A stretch of DNA of 35,683 nucleotides from Bacillota bacterium. Its GTDB lineage: Bacteria; Bacillota; Clostridia; Acetivibrionales; DSM-1351. The notes below the pieces were generated by a model. That model did no database searches. It was not told the origin of the DNA and saw nothing but the letters and a program-made list of their open reading frames with translations. The stretch's first letter is position 1. Each line of letters starts with the position of its first letter. The position numbers were made by a program, and so were the translations under genes. Positions 22,470 through 30,986 of the stretch are shown piece by piece. The stretch covers positions 1 through 35,683 of the forward strand of contig JAEWMS010000049.1 in assembly GCA_023393115.1 (NCBI GenBank). The letters are read 5' to 3'.

Positions 22470-23330
22470 ATGACAACAAGAAAGAACCAGATAAAGAGAG
22501 AAGTAATTAGATATGTTTTTCTTTTTTTAGGGTCAATATTTACTGCTATAGGTTTGGAAATTTTCCTGATTCCAAATAACATTATTGATGGCGGAGTAGT
22601 AGGTATATCAATAATCTCAAGTTACTTATCAGGTTTACCTTTAAGTATGTTCATTTTTGTATTAAATTTACCATTTCTTTTTCTTGGATATAAGCAAATA
22701 GGAAAAACTTTTGTTTACTCCTCGCTTTTTTCAATAGTATCCTTATCGTTATGGGTTGAGGTATTTCATGCTATTCCCGGGCTTACGAACGATGTCTTGC
22801 TGGCTACAGTTTTTGGTGGGATTATCCTGGGAATTGGGGTTGGAATAATTATAAGATATGGAGGCTCTCTTGACGGAACTGAAATGGTAGCAATAATAGT
22901 AAACAAAAGAACTCCCTTTTCAGTAGGCGAGATAGTTATGTTTTTCAATATTTTTATATTGAGCAGTGCCGGATTGGTGTTTGGCTGGGAAAGGGCAATG
23001 TACTCGCTAATAGCTTATTTTATTGCTTATAAAGTTATTGATATTACAATAGAGGGACTTGATGAAGCAAAGGCCGCTTTTATAATATCGGAAAAGGCTG
23101 AAGAAATTGCTGATGCCATAACGGCTAGATTGGGTAGAGGTGTGACCTTCATTGAAGGTAAGGGCGGATTCTTAAAAAACGATAAAAAAATACTTTATTC
23201 AGTTGTAACAAGAATTGAGGTTGCTAAACTGAAAACAATAATATATGACAAGGACGAAAATGCGTTTGTAACAATAAACGACGTTTCGGATGTAATGGGG
23301 GGAAAGCACAAAAAACGTGCTATTCACTAA
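22470..23330 (+). CDS. YitT family membrane protein
   Basis: A 286-residue integral membrane protein. About five or six hydrophobic helices fill residues 12-195, with IGLEIFLIPNNIIDGGVVGIS and GIILGIGVGIIIRYGGSLDGTEM, both hallmarks of the YitT_membrane (DUF161) domain. The soluble C-terminal DUF2179 domain starts near residue 205 (AAFIISEKAEEIADAITARL, RGVTFIEGKGGF) and ends FVTINDVSDVMGG. The physiological role of the family is not settled; transport is assumed. The ATG at 22470 follows GGTGAGGTGG. It is the last gene of the group starting at 20462 and converges with gdhA across a terminator. Confidence 0.88.
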   Translation: MTTRKNQIKREVIRYVFLFLGSIFTAIGLEIFLIPNNIIDGGVVGISIISSYLSGLPLSMFIFVLNLPFLFLGYKQIGKTFVYSSLFSIVSLSLWVEVFHAIPGLTNDVLLATVFGGIILGIGVGIIIRYGGSLDGTEMVAIIVNKRTPFSVGEIVMFFNIFILSSAGLVFGWERAMYSLIAYFIAYKVIDITIEGLDEAKAAFIISEKAEEIADAITARLGRGVTFIEGKGGFLKNDKKILYSVVTRIEVAKLKTIIYDKDENAFVTINDVSDVMGGKHKKRAIH

Positions 23331-23337
23331 AAAAAAG

Positions 23338-23378
23338 GTTAAAAAAACGCCAACACCACAATTTAACGGTGTTGGCGT
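23338..23378 (-). terminator. gdhA terminator
   Basis: Perfect 11-bp stem ACGCCAACACC/GGTGTTGGCGT with a 10-base loop, followed on the minus strand by T7. The plus side lacks a T-tract, so it mainly serves gdhA. Confidence 0.85.
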
Positions 23379-23398
23379 AAAAAATATAAGGGTGTTAC

Positions 23399-24736
23399 TT
23401 AGTACGCTACTCCATGAGCATACATTGCATTAGCAACTTTCAAGAAGCCTGCAATGTTAGCACCGGCTACGAGATTATCCTCCATGCCGTATTCCTTTGC
23501 TGCAGCACTTGCATTCTTATAGATATTAACCATAATATCCTTAAGTTTAGCATCAACTTCTTCAAATGTCCAAGAATAACGCATGCTGTTCTGGCTCATT
23601 TCGAGAGCTGATGTTGCAACTCCACCTGCGTTTGCAGCTTTAGCAGGTCCGTAAATAATTTTATTTTTCAAATATACATCAACAGCTTCAGGAGTTGATG
23701 GCATGTTAGCGCCTTCTCCAACTGCATAGCAGCCATTCTTAACTAATAATTCAGCTGATTTACCGTCAATTTCATTCTGAGTTGCACATGGAAGTGCAAT
23801 ATCACATTTGATACTCCAGATACCTGAGCAGCCCTCAGTGTATATAGCGTTTGGATGAATCTTAACATATTCACTTATACGCTTTCTTTCAACTTCCTTA
23901 AGTTGTTTAACTGTATCGAGCTTGATTCCTTCTGGATCATAGATATAACCGTTTGAGTCACTTAATGCTACTACTTTACCGCCTAATTCGTGAACTTTTT
24001 CAGTAGCATAAATAGCAACATTACCCGAACCAGAAACAACTACTGTAGTTCCTTTGAAGGACTTACCCTTTGCTTTTAATGCTTCATCCATAAAGTAGCA
24101 CAAACCGTAGCCTGTAGCTTCGGTTCTAACAAGACTTCCGCCCCAAGTGAGACCTTTTCCTGTTAAAACTCCGGTATATTCATTTCTTAGTCTCTTGTAT
24201 TGACCATACATGAAACCGATTTCTCTGGCACCAGTTCCGATGTCACCTGCTGGAACGTCTGTATCTGCACCGATATGTTTAGATAATTCTGTCATAAAGC
24301 TTTGGCAGAATCTCATAATTTCAAGATCTGATTTTCCCTTAGGATCGAAATCGCTTCCACCCTTACCTCCACCGATTGGAAGGCCAGTCAGGGAATTCTT
24401 AAATATTTGTTCAAATCCGAGGAATTTAAGGATACTTGCGTTAACTGAAGGATGCAATCTCAAACCGCCCTTGTAAGGACCGATTGCGCTATTGAACTGA
24501 ATTCTGAAACCGCGGTTTACGTGTACATTACCATTATCATCAACCCAAGGTACTCTGAAGATAATTTGTCTTTCTGGTTCAACTATTCTATCAAATACTC
24601 CAGCCTTAACCCATTCAGGATGCTTTTCTGCAACCACCTCGAGTGATTCGAGTACTTCTTGAACAGCCTGATGGAACTCAGGCTCATTTGGATTTCTCTT
24701 AATAACCTGATCCATAATACCTTGTAAAATTTTCAT
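23399..24736 (-). CDS. gdhA: NADP-type glutamate dehydrogenase
   Basis: Makes glutamate from 2-oxoglutarate, ammonium and NADPH. The 445-residue length is that of the hexameric bacterial class. Substrate-side motifs are GPYKGGLRLHPSVN, the catalytic Lys region TGLPIGGGKGGSDFDPKGKS, and PAGDIGTGAREIGFMYG; the cofactor domain shows VVVSGSGNVAIYATEKV. The start is MKILQGIMD at 24736: AGGAGGG lies 10 bases upstream and an in-frame GTG six codons earlier overlaps it. It has its own promoter and a ~145-nt leader with a hexaloop hairpin. It converges with the YitT gene. It supplies glutamate to the two glutamine synthetases in this window. Confidence 0.96.
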   Translation of the reverse strand: MKILQGIMDQVIKRNPNEPEFHQAVQEVLESLEVVAEKHPEWVKAGVFDRIVEPERQIIFRVPWVDDNGNVHVNRGFRIQFNSAIGPYKGGLRLHPSVNASILKFLGFEQIFKNSLTGLPIGGGKGGSDFDPKGKSDLEIMRFCQSFMTELSKHIGADTDVPAGDIGTGAREIGFMYGQYKRLRNEYTGVLTGKGLTWGGSLVRTEATGYGLCYFMDEALKAKGKSFKGTTVVVSGSGNVAIYATEKVHELGGKVVALSDSNGYIYDPEGIKLDTVKQLKEVERKRISEYVKIHPNAIYTEGCSGIWSIKCDIALPCATQNEIDGKSAELLVKNGCYAVGEGANMPSTPEAVDVYLKNKIIYGPAKAANAGGVATSALEMSQNSMRYSWTFEEVDAKLKDIMVNIYKNASAAAKEYGMEDNLVAGANIAGFLKVANAMYAHGVAY

Positions 24737-24840
24737 TAAAAAACCCTCCTGCACAAATAATATTAAGCAATTATTATTATGGCGTAAGGGCGGTTTTTTA
24801 TTATTAACTAATAAAGCTCTATATAAGAAAGAACTATTTT

Positions 24841-24860
24841 AGCATACCCCGTTGTACGCC
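24841..24860 (-). promoter_or_regulatory. ANTAR-type hexaloop hairpin, gdhA leader
   Basis: Stem GGCGTAC/GTATGCT (7 bp, G-U pairs included) around loop AACGGG (A1, G4), closed by C-G, ~20 bases after the predicted start. Unlike the other sites, no clear terminator follows. The 5' arm GGCGTA can instead pair with TACGCC (24786-24781), but without a T-run after it, so the mechanism here is uncertain. Confidence 0.65.
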
Positions 24861-24886
24861 AATATTTAAAAATAAATTTCTAGTAA

Positions 24887-24915
24887 ATTATACTATTATT
24901 CTCATTAAATTGCAA
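24887..24915 (-). promoter_or_regulatory. Promoter for gdhA
   Basis: TTGCAA (24915-24910), 17 bp, perfect TATAAT (24892-24887) on the minus strand; start near 24880. The stretch 24916-25200 beyond it is very AT-rich and I see no gene or clear element there. Confidence 0.65.
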
Positions 24916-25201
24916 GCAGAAAAAATACAACTTTCATTTATTTGTGGTTGCAAGTCGATCTAGTTTATGAAAATGTTCTTGAATACAAGCAAAATGCCAT
25001 CAATTAGGATTTTGGTATATAGAAACTGTTGTACATGTGTTGCACCAATTAAAGTTGATAATTGCAAGGTGTCATAATCCTTGATTCATTTAATATTACC
25101 AAAAATGGAATTATATGAAAGATAAGTTATCAAGTTTGTTTATTGTGAATAAATTAAGTATTCAATATTCATTTTAATTTTTTGTTTGTTGGTAATAATT
25201 G

Positions 25202-25230
25202 TTGTTATAACTTTTTTACAAGGTTATAAT
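25202..25230 (+). promoter_or_regulatory. Promoter for the THUMP methyltransferase gene
   Basis: TTGTTA (25202-25207), 17 bp, perfect TATAAT (25225-25230), about 100 bp before the start codon. Confidence 0.55.
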
Positions 25231-25280
25231 AGTAGTACTTATCAATAAATAAATATATTAATCCATGGCTGGATAATAAC

Positions 25281-25317
25281 TATTGTGATAATAAATATTG
25301 TGATAATAAATATTGTA
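25281..25317 (+). repeat. 2.5 tandem copies of a 15-bp AT-rich repeat
   Basis: TATTGTGATAATAAA at 25281 and 25296, then TATTGTA. It lies in the leader 16 bases before the start codon, as the array at 18874 does for another gene. Confidence 0.75.
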
Positions 25318-25332
25318 TTGAAAGGCAAATAA

Positions 25333-26487
25333 ATGAGTAAATTGGAACTTATTGCAACATCAGCCTTCGGAATTGAAGCAGTTACAGCCAGAGAACTTAA
25401 AAAACTCGGCTACTTTGAGCAAAAGGTTGAAAACGGAAAAGTAACCTTTACTGGAGATGAAACAGCCATATGCAGAACTAACCTCTGGCTTAGAACAGCC
25501 GACAGAGTTCTACTGAAGATGGGTGAATTTAAAGCACTGAGCTTCGAAGAATTATTCGAGCAAACTAAAGCTTTACCTTGGGATGAAATAATCCCAGCCG
25601 ATGCTGAATTTCCGGTAGAAGGTAAATCAATTGATTCAAAGCTTTTTAGTGTCCCTGACTGTCAGGCTATCGTAAAGAAGGCTGTAGTGGAAAAGCTGAA
25701 ACAACGTTATAAATGCGAATGGTTTGAGGAAACCGGGCCCAGGTTCAGAATCGAAGTAGCATTACTTAAAGATATTGTAACATTGACTATAGATACCAGT
25801 GGTGCAGGTCTTCATAAAAGAGGATACAGAAAACTTGTCGGAGGTGCTCCGTTGAAGGAAACCATGGCAAGTGCCATGATTCTGATAAGCCATTGGAACA
25901 AGGAAAGGGTTTTATTGGACCCATTTTGCGGAAGTGGGACAATTCCCATTGAGGCAGCATTAATAGGCAGGAATATTGCTCCCGGTCTTGGCAGGGAATT
26001 TGACTCTGAAAGGTGGGGCATCATTGCCTCTGATTTATGGGACCAGGCAAGGGATGAAGCCTATGACTCGATGGTAGAAGACAGAGAACTTAGAATTCAT
26101 GGTTCGGACATTGATGAGGAAGCTATGAGCCTTGCTCGGTATCATGCTAAAAAAGCCGGGGTTGAGGATGCTATTCACCTTCAGAGAATGTCCGTATCGG
26201 ATATAAGCTCCAGATTTAAATATGGTGTCATTATTTGTAATCCGCCCTATGGGGAGCGGCTGGGAGAAAAGGATTATGTAGATAAACTTTACAGAGAGAT
26301 GGGGACCGTATTTAAAAAACTTGACTCATGGTCCTATTATGTCATAACCTCAAATCTCGAATTTGAGAAACTATTTGGAAGAAGGGCTGATAAAAAAAGA
26401 AAACTGTATAATGGAAAATTGCTGTGCAATTATTACCAGTTTTTTGGTCCTCCACCACCCAAAATTATAGATAAAAGTAACGATTAA
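25333..26487 (+). CDS. THUMP-domain RNA methyltransferase (RlmL N-terminal/YpsC type)
   Basis: A 384-residue SAM-dependent RNA methyltransferase. Residues 1-60 (LELIATSAFGIEAVTARELK) form the ferredoxin-like domain, and ~65-160 the THUMP RNA-binding domain. The Rossmann core starts near 165, with ASAMILISHW, DPFCGSGTIPIEAALIGRNI (SAM motif I), GSDIDEEAMSLARYHAKKAG and the catalytic ICNPPYGERLG (NPPY, N2-guanine or N6-adenine type). This is the layout of RlmL's m2G half and of Bacillus YpsC; an rRNA guanine target is likely but unproved. The ATG is preceded by GAAAGG. It stands alone with its own promoter. Confidence 0.88.
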   Translation: MSKLELIATSAFGIEAVTARELKKLGYFEQKVENGKVTFTGDETAICRTNLWLRTADRVLLKMGEFKALSFEELFEQTKALPWDEIIPADAEFPVEGKSIDSKLFSVPDCQAIVKKAVVEKLKQRYKCEWFEETGPRFRIEVALLKDIVTLTIDTSGAGLHKRGYRKLVGGAPLKETMASAMILISHWNKERVLLDPFCGSGTIPIEAALIGRNIAPGLGREFDSERWGIIASDLWDQARDEAYDSMVEDRELRIHGSDIDEEAMSLARYHAKKAGVEDAIHLQRMSVSDISSRFKYGVIICNPPYGERLGEKDYVDKLYREMGTVFKKLDSWSYYVITSNLEFEKLFGRRADKKRKLYNGKLLCNYYQFFGPPPPKIIDKSND

Positions 26488-26509
26488 CTGGATAAAACAG
26501 GCAAAAAAA

Positions 26510-26538
26510 TTGACGAAAACCTGAGGTTATAATAACAT
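26510..26538 (+). promoter_or_regulatory. Possible promoter for aroA
   Basis: TTGACG (26510-26515), 17 bp, TAACAT (26533-26538). Good -35 and moderate -10, ~105 bp before aroA. Confidence 0.4.
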
Positions 26539-26644
26539 AGTAATGTAGATATGCAGCACGGTTATAAAGTATAATGTATGTAAAAAAGGTTTGAGCATGA
26601 TTTTGAAATGAAAACGAAATTTGGTAATATGGTAGGTGAGAATT

Positions 26645-27919
26645 ATGATTTTAAGGGTAAAACCTTCTGAGGTTTCCGGAGAAGTAAATATTCACGGGTC
26701 GAAATCTCATACAATAAGGTCAATGTTTTTTGCAGGACTGGCAGAAGGGCGGAGTACCATAGGAAATCCGTTGATTTCTAATGACTCAATTTCTGCAGTA
26801 AATCTGTGTAAGGCATTTGGCGCTTCATATGAAACAAATGAAAACTGTTATTTTGTCAATGGAGTCGGAGGAAACCCTCAGGTTCCGGAAAATGTCATAG
26901 ATGTTGGTAATTCGGGAACCAGCTTAAGGCTGGGTTTGATGACTGCGGCCCTGGTACCCGGGTATTCTGTATTAACAGGTGATTATCAAATAAGAAGAAG
27001 ACAAATAGGCCCCCTCGTAAATGCAATAAACAACCTTGGGGGCGAGGCCTACACCACACGAGGAAATGGATCTGCCCCTGTTGTTGTGAGGGGACGGGCA
27101 AAAGGTGGATTTACAACATTAGACGCAGTTACATCGCAATACTTATCATCAATTCTACTTAACGCTCCTCTTCTGGAAAACGATACGCATATAGAAGTTA
27201 CACGACTTAATGAAGTACCATATGTAGAAATTACTCTATGGTGGCTGGATAAATTAGGAATCAAATATAAGCATAATAATATGAAAGAATTCTTTATACC
27301 CGGGCAACAGAAATACTCACAATTTGAATGTACAATTCCAGGAGATTTCTCCTCGGCTACATTCTTTATGGTATTGGCTGCTATAACCGGGCAGGAGTTT
27401 AAACTGACAAATCTTGATATGAGCGATCCCCAGGGTGACAAGCTGGTACTTTCCATCTTGGAGGATATGGGAGCAAAAGTGTCCTTTAAGGCTGACGGAA
27501 TTAGTGTTAAGGGTCAGACTTTAAAAGGTCGTATAATAGATATGAATTCAATCCCTGATGCTCTGCCGGCAATGGCTGTAGCCGGGTGCTTTGCAGAAGG
27601 TGAAACCAGGCTGGTTAACGTACCACAGGCAAGGCTGAAGGAAACCGACAGAATAAATGTAATGTGCACTGAGTTGACCAAAATGGGCGCAGATATCGAG
27701 GAGTTGCCTGATGGGCTAATAATACGTGAATGCAGGCTTAAAGGCTGTAGAGTAAGTGGCCATGATGATCATAGAGTGGTTATGTCATTGGCTGTTGCCG
27801 GGTTAAGGGCTCAAGGTGAAACAATTATTGATACAGCTGAGGCAATGAATGTTACTTTCCCGGATTTTGTGGATATCATCAGAAAATGCGGTGGAGATAT
27901 TCAATTAGACGAGGAATGA
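26645..27919 (+). CDS. aroA: 3-phosphoshikimate 1-carboxyvinyltransferase (EPSP synthase)
   Basis: Sixth step of the shikimate pathway: shikimate-3-phosphate plus PEP gives EPSP. The 424-residue protein has the two-domain inside-out barrel with SKSHTIRSMFFAGLAEG, GNSGTSLRLGL (PEP site), TSQYLSSILLNAPL, RLKETDRINVMCTEL and HDDHRVVMSLAVAG. The pattern lacks the LPG-type loops of the common class I enzymes and looks nearer the divergent, class II-like group, which I cannot confirm. The start is ATG 26645 (MILRVKPS), 5 bases after AGGTGA; an in-frame GTG at 26636 overlaps that site. It is first in the aroA-aroC-aroK cluster. Confidence 0.95.
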   Translation: MILRVKPSEVSGEVNIHGSKSHTIRSMFFAGLAEGRSTIGNPLISNDSISAVNLCKAFGASYETNENCYFVNGVGGNPQVPENVIDVGNSGTSLRLGLMTAALVPGYSVLTGDYQIRRRQIGPLVNAINNLGGEAYTTRGNGSAPVVVRGRAKGGFTTLDAVTSQYLSSILLNAPLLENDTHIEVTRLNEVPYVEITLWWLDKLGIKYKHNNMKEFFIPGQQKYSQFECTIPGDFSSATFFMVLAAITGQEFKLTNLDMSDPQGDKLVLSILEDMGAKVSFKADGISVKGQTLKGRIIDMNSIPDALPAMAVAGCFAEGETRLVNVPQARLKETDRINVMCTELTKMGADIEELPDGLIIRECRLKGCRVSGHDDHRVVMSLAVAGLRAQGETIIDTAEAMNVTFPDFVDIIRKCGGDIQLDEE

Positions 27920-27991
27920 CTTTATTAGTAGGGTATATCCTCAAATAACTAAATTTTGTTATTAAATATTTATATATATATTGGAGGCAGC

Positions 27992-29170
27992 ATGGTTGGA
28001 AATTCATTTGGACGAGTATTTCGTATAACAACGAGCGGAGAATCCTATTCTGGCGCTTTCAGAAAAAGTGACAATGTTCCGCCTGAACTATGGGGCGGAT
28101 TGGTAGTAATAGTTGATGGTGTTCCTGCTGGAATTAAATTAACTTCTCAGATTATTCAGGAGGAACTGGATAAGAGAAGGCCGGGACAGTCGAAACTGCA
28201 TACGCCCAGGTCAGAAGCAGATAAGGTATTTATTTTTTCTGGCGTAATGCAGGATGACACCACAACCGGCGCCCCTGTGGCAATGCTTATTCCAAGCAGT
28301 GATATCGGAGACAGACACATTGAGCAGCATAGTGGCAACAAGGACTTGCTGAGACCCGGACAGGCAGCATATACATACTATAAAAAGTATGGTGAACATG
28401 CTGATTATCTGGGCGCCGGCAGAGCTTCGGCCCGCGAAACGGCAGCAAGGGTGGCAGGCGGCGCTGTTGCAAAGCAGATATTGGACCGCATGGGTATAGA
28501 TGTTATTGCATACACTGTGGAGTCACATGGCATCAAGGCGGGCCCTTTTACTTACGAGCAGGCAAAACAAAACTACAGGACAAACGAAATTAACTGTCCC
28601 GATCCTGAAATAGCAAAAGTTATGACAGATGACCTTCTGGAGGTAATCAAGGAAGGTGATTCCTGCGGCGGCGCAATAGAGATAATTGCAAAGGGTGTAC
28701 CTGCCGGTCTGGGAGAACCTGTATTTGACAAACTCAGTGCTACCATAGCCCATGGGCTGATGTCTATTGGTGGTGTAAAAGGTATAGAAATCGGAGAAGG
28801 CTTTGGTGTCGCTTCCAAAAAAGGGTCTGAAATGAATGACACACCATATTATGATAAAGAAACCGGCAGAATAAGATTCAAAACCAACCGCGCTGGGGGG
28901 ATGCTCGGAGGTATATCAAACGGAGAAGAAATCCGTATACGTGTAGCAGTAAAACCAACACCTACCATTTTACAGGATCAACTTACAGTTAACGTACAAA
29001 CTCTGGAACCTGTGACACACAAGTTTGCATCCAGGAGCGACCCATCTCTTGTGCCAAGAGTGTATTCCATCTGCGAGGCGATGGTAAGAATAGCGCTGGT
29101 AGATAGTATAATTATGTCCACGGGCTTAAAAAGTATTACAGATATGGATTCCAGGTGGGATAGCCTATGA
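27992..29170 (+). CDS. aroC: Chorismate synthase
   Basis: Converts EPSP to chorismate using reduced FMN. The 392-residue protein begins GNSFGRVFRITTSGESYSGA, with KLHTPRSEADKV, GTTTGAPVAML-like DTTTGAPVAMLI, RPGQAAYTYYKKYG, GAGRASARETAARVAGGAVA and, near the end, NRAGGMLGGISNGEEI, all FMN or EPSP contact regions. GGAGG lies 5 bases before the ATG at 27992; the frame extends 12 codons further 5' with no ribosome site. It starts 72 bp after aroA. Its stop overlaps the aroK start by four bases (ATGA), so translation is coupled. Confidence 0.96.
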   Translation: MVGNSFGRVFRITTSGESYSGAFRKSDNVPPELWGGLVVIVDGVPAGIKLTSQIIQEELDKRRPGQSKLHTPRSEADKVFIFSGVMQDDTTTGAPVAMLIPSSDIGDRHIEQHSGNKDLLRPGQAAYTYYKKYGEHADYLGAGRASARETAARVAGGAVAKQILDRMGIDVIAYTVESHGIKAGPFTYEQAKQNYRTNEINCPDPEIAKVMTDDLLEVIKEGDSCGGAIEIIAKGVPAGLGEPVFDKLSATIAHGLMSIGGVKGIEIGEGFGVASKKGSEMNDTPYYDKETGRIRFKTNRAGGMLGGISNGEEIRIRVAVKPTPTILQDQLTVNVQTLEPVTHKFASRSDPSLVPRVYSICEAMVRIALVDSIIMSTGLKSITDMDSRWDSL

Positions 29171-29670
29171 CATACAATTGTGAAACAGGAAACATTATTC
29201 TGATTGGTATGCCTGGTACAGGAAAAAGTACAGTTGGAAAGCTTCTAAGTGAATTTCTTGGGTATGAATTCATTGACACAGACTCACTTATAACAGAAAG
29301 GACCGGAAAAACTCCAAAACAGTTGGTGGAGGAAAGAGGACGAGAGTATTTTATTAAAGTACAGGATAAGATAGTCCTGGAAATCAATCCAAAAAACTCT
29401 GTAGTTTCCACGGGAGGTGGTCTGATTCACAGCGATATTGCTATGAAGCATCTGACGCACATTGGAAATATTGTATTTTTGAACACGAGTTTTCAGATCA
29501 TACAGGAGAGAATGGACCCTTCAAGGAAACTTGTGAAGACAGGCGGATCACTAAAAGAATTATATAACGAACGGACACCTTTGTATAACAAATATGCTAA
29601 TATGGTTATTGACTGTGATGATACTGAGCCACAGGTAATATGCCGAAAGATAATCGAGAACATAAAATGA
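29167..29670 (+). CDS. aroK: Shikimate kinase
   Basis: Phosphorylates shikimate with ATP, one step before AroA. The 167-residue protein has a Walker A loop IGMPGTGKSTVG (~residues 13-24), the shikimate-binding DTD (FIDTDSLI, ~37), ERGREYFIKVQ with its substrate Arg, and the GGG loop (VSTGGGLI, ~82). The lid region reads DPSRKLVK, less canonical than RPLL. It overlaps aroC by 4 bp (ATGA). No own ribosome site is needed beyond coupling, though a GGTGGGAT stretch is near. Confidence 0.94.
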   Translation: MTYNCETGNIILIGMPGTGKSTVGKLLSEFLGYEFIDTDSLITERTGKTPKQLVEERGREYFIKVQDKIVLEINPKNSVVSTGGGLIHSDIAMKHLTHIGNIVFLNTSFQIIQERMDPSRKLVKTGGSLKELYNERTPLYNKYANMVIDCDDTEPQVICRKIIENIK

Positions 29671-29721
29671 AGTATGGCCACAAATTTTCATCCATTAAAT
29701 ATGAAAAGGGTTTATAGGAAA

Positions 29722-30471
29722 ATGAGTAAAATAAAGGTTATGATAGTAGATGATAATTTATTAACTGCAAAGGCATTATATGATAAGCTCAGCGAGGGTC
29801 AGGATTTTGAAATGCTTGATATTGCAAAGGATGGTATTGAAGCCATTGAACGGATTCAGAAGGAAAGGCCGGATGTAGTGCTGCTGGATATAATAATGCC
29901 GAAACTTGACGGAATTGGTGTCCTGGAATACTCTAAAGAATATAGGGAAAATGGGTTGCCTGTCATTATTGTTTATTCGGCTGTAAGCACTGAAAACTAT
30001 GTATCAAGAGCGATGAACCTGGGTGCTAACTATTACATAATCAAGCCTTTTGACGAAAGTGTTCTGGCTTTAAGAATCAAACAGATTTACACAGACAGTT
30101 GTGTTAAACAGTATTCCATGAAGGATTACAATACAAGAGTTCCTAATAGACAGAAAAATCGGTATGATGATGAGCTGAAAGTACTTGCCACAAAATACAT
30201 GAGAGAATTTGGTCTTAAGGCACACATGACCGGATATAGCTATATACGGGATATAGTAACTCAGGCTTTTGATGTATATTGCCAGAACGGCTCTCTCCCC
30301 AAAGGTATTTATCGTGAAATAGCAACTAAAAATAATGTTACTATCCAAAAGGTGGAAAGAGCTATAAGAAACTGTATTGAGAATGTTATATCCGAGGATA
30401 CGACACAGAAAAAGCCGACTAATTCTCAGGTGATTTGTCAGATTATAGAAAAAATAAGAGCAAATAATTAA
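29722..30471 (+). CDS. Spo0A-like response regulator (divergent paralogue)
   Basis: A 249-residue response regulator. The receiver (residues 1-120) is intact: acidic pair D10-D11, phosphoacceptor D56 (VVLLDIIMP), Ser in IVYSA and Lys in YIIKPFD. The C-terminal half is clearly Spo0A-type (MREFGLKAHMTGYSYIRDIV, then NNVTIQKVERAIRNCIENV, the recognition helix region, and KKPTNSQVICQIIEKI), but about 16 residues between IENV and KKPTNS, where Spo0A has the RGNIDSISSLFGYT stretch, are missing. True spo0A normally sits beside spoIVB, so this is probably a paralogue. The start is placed at ATG 29722 (MSKIKVM), with a poor AGGAAA before it; a longer form from 29674 or 29701 is possible. It lies 51 bp after aroK. 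Confidence 0.8.
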   Translation: MSKIKVMIVDDNLLTAKALYDKLSEGQDFEMLDIAKDGIEAIERIQKERPDVVLLDIIMPKLDGIGVLEYSKEYRENGLPVIIVYSAVSTENYVSRAMNLGANYYIIKPFDESVLALRIKQIYTDSCVKQYSMKDYNTRVPNRQKNRYDDELKVLATKYMREFGLKAHMTGYSYIRDIVTQAFDVYCQNGSLPKGIYREIATKNNVTIQKVERAIRNCIENVISEDTTQKKPTNSQVICQIIEKIRANN

Positions 30472-30524
30472 CCACGATCCAAGAAAAGTATTTGTACCGA
30501 AAAATTAAAGAGTAACACAAATAC

Positions 30525-30553
30525 AAAAAGCCCTGAATTATTTCAGGGCTTTT
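30525..30553. terminator. Bidirectional terminator between the Spo0A-like gene and hup
   Basis: AAAAGCCCTGAA pairs with TTCAGGGCTTTT around a 4-base loop, with T-runs on both strands. Confidence 0.9.
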
Positions 30554-30585
30554 ATGTAGTGTACCCGTAAGGGTGCATTGGCATA

Positions 30586-30861
30586 TTAAGCGTTAACATT
30601 ATCCTTCAAAACCTTACCAGCCTTGAATACTGGAGCCTTTGAAGCAGGAATAGTTATTTCCTTCTTAGTCTGTGGGTTTCTACCCTTTCTAGCAGCTCTT
30701 TCTCTTACTTCGAAGGTTCCGAAACCAACCAAAGTAACTTTGTCGCCAGCCTTGAGAGTGTCCTCAACTGAAGAAATAAATGCATTCAAAGCTGCCTCGC
30801 TGTTTTTCTTGTTTAAGCCTGACTTTGAGGCAATTGAGTTGATTAAATCTGATTTGTTCAT
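30586..30861 (-). CDS. hup: DNA-binding protein HU
   Basis: A 91-residue histone-like protein; it binds DNA without strict sequence choice and bends it as a dimer. The N-terminal helices (MNKSDLINSIASKSGLNKK) are followed by GDKVTLVGFGTFEVRERAAR, the DNA-gripping arm GRNPQTKKEITIPASKAPVF and the C-terminal AGKVLKDNVN. The length is exact for HU. TAGGAGG precedes the ATG at 30861. It is expressed alone. Confidence 0.97.
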   Translation of the reverse strand: MNKSDLINSIASKSGLNKKNSEAALNAFISSVEDTLKAGDKVTLVGFGTFEVRERAARKGRNPQTKKEITIPASKAPVFKAGKVLKDNVNA

Positions 30862-30986
30862 TATACAACCTCCTAAAAATGGAATTCGACATTATTTTAT
30901 AATGAAAGTTGGCTAAAGTCAAGCCTTTCAAGGCAAAATAGTTAATTTGTACCAGCAAAATAGGAAATATTTTAACAAATTACGTT

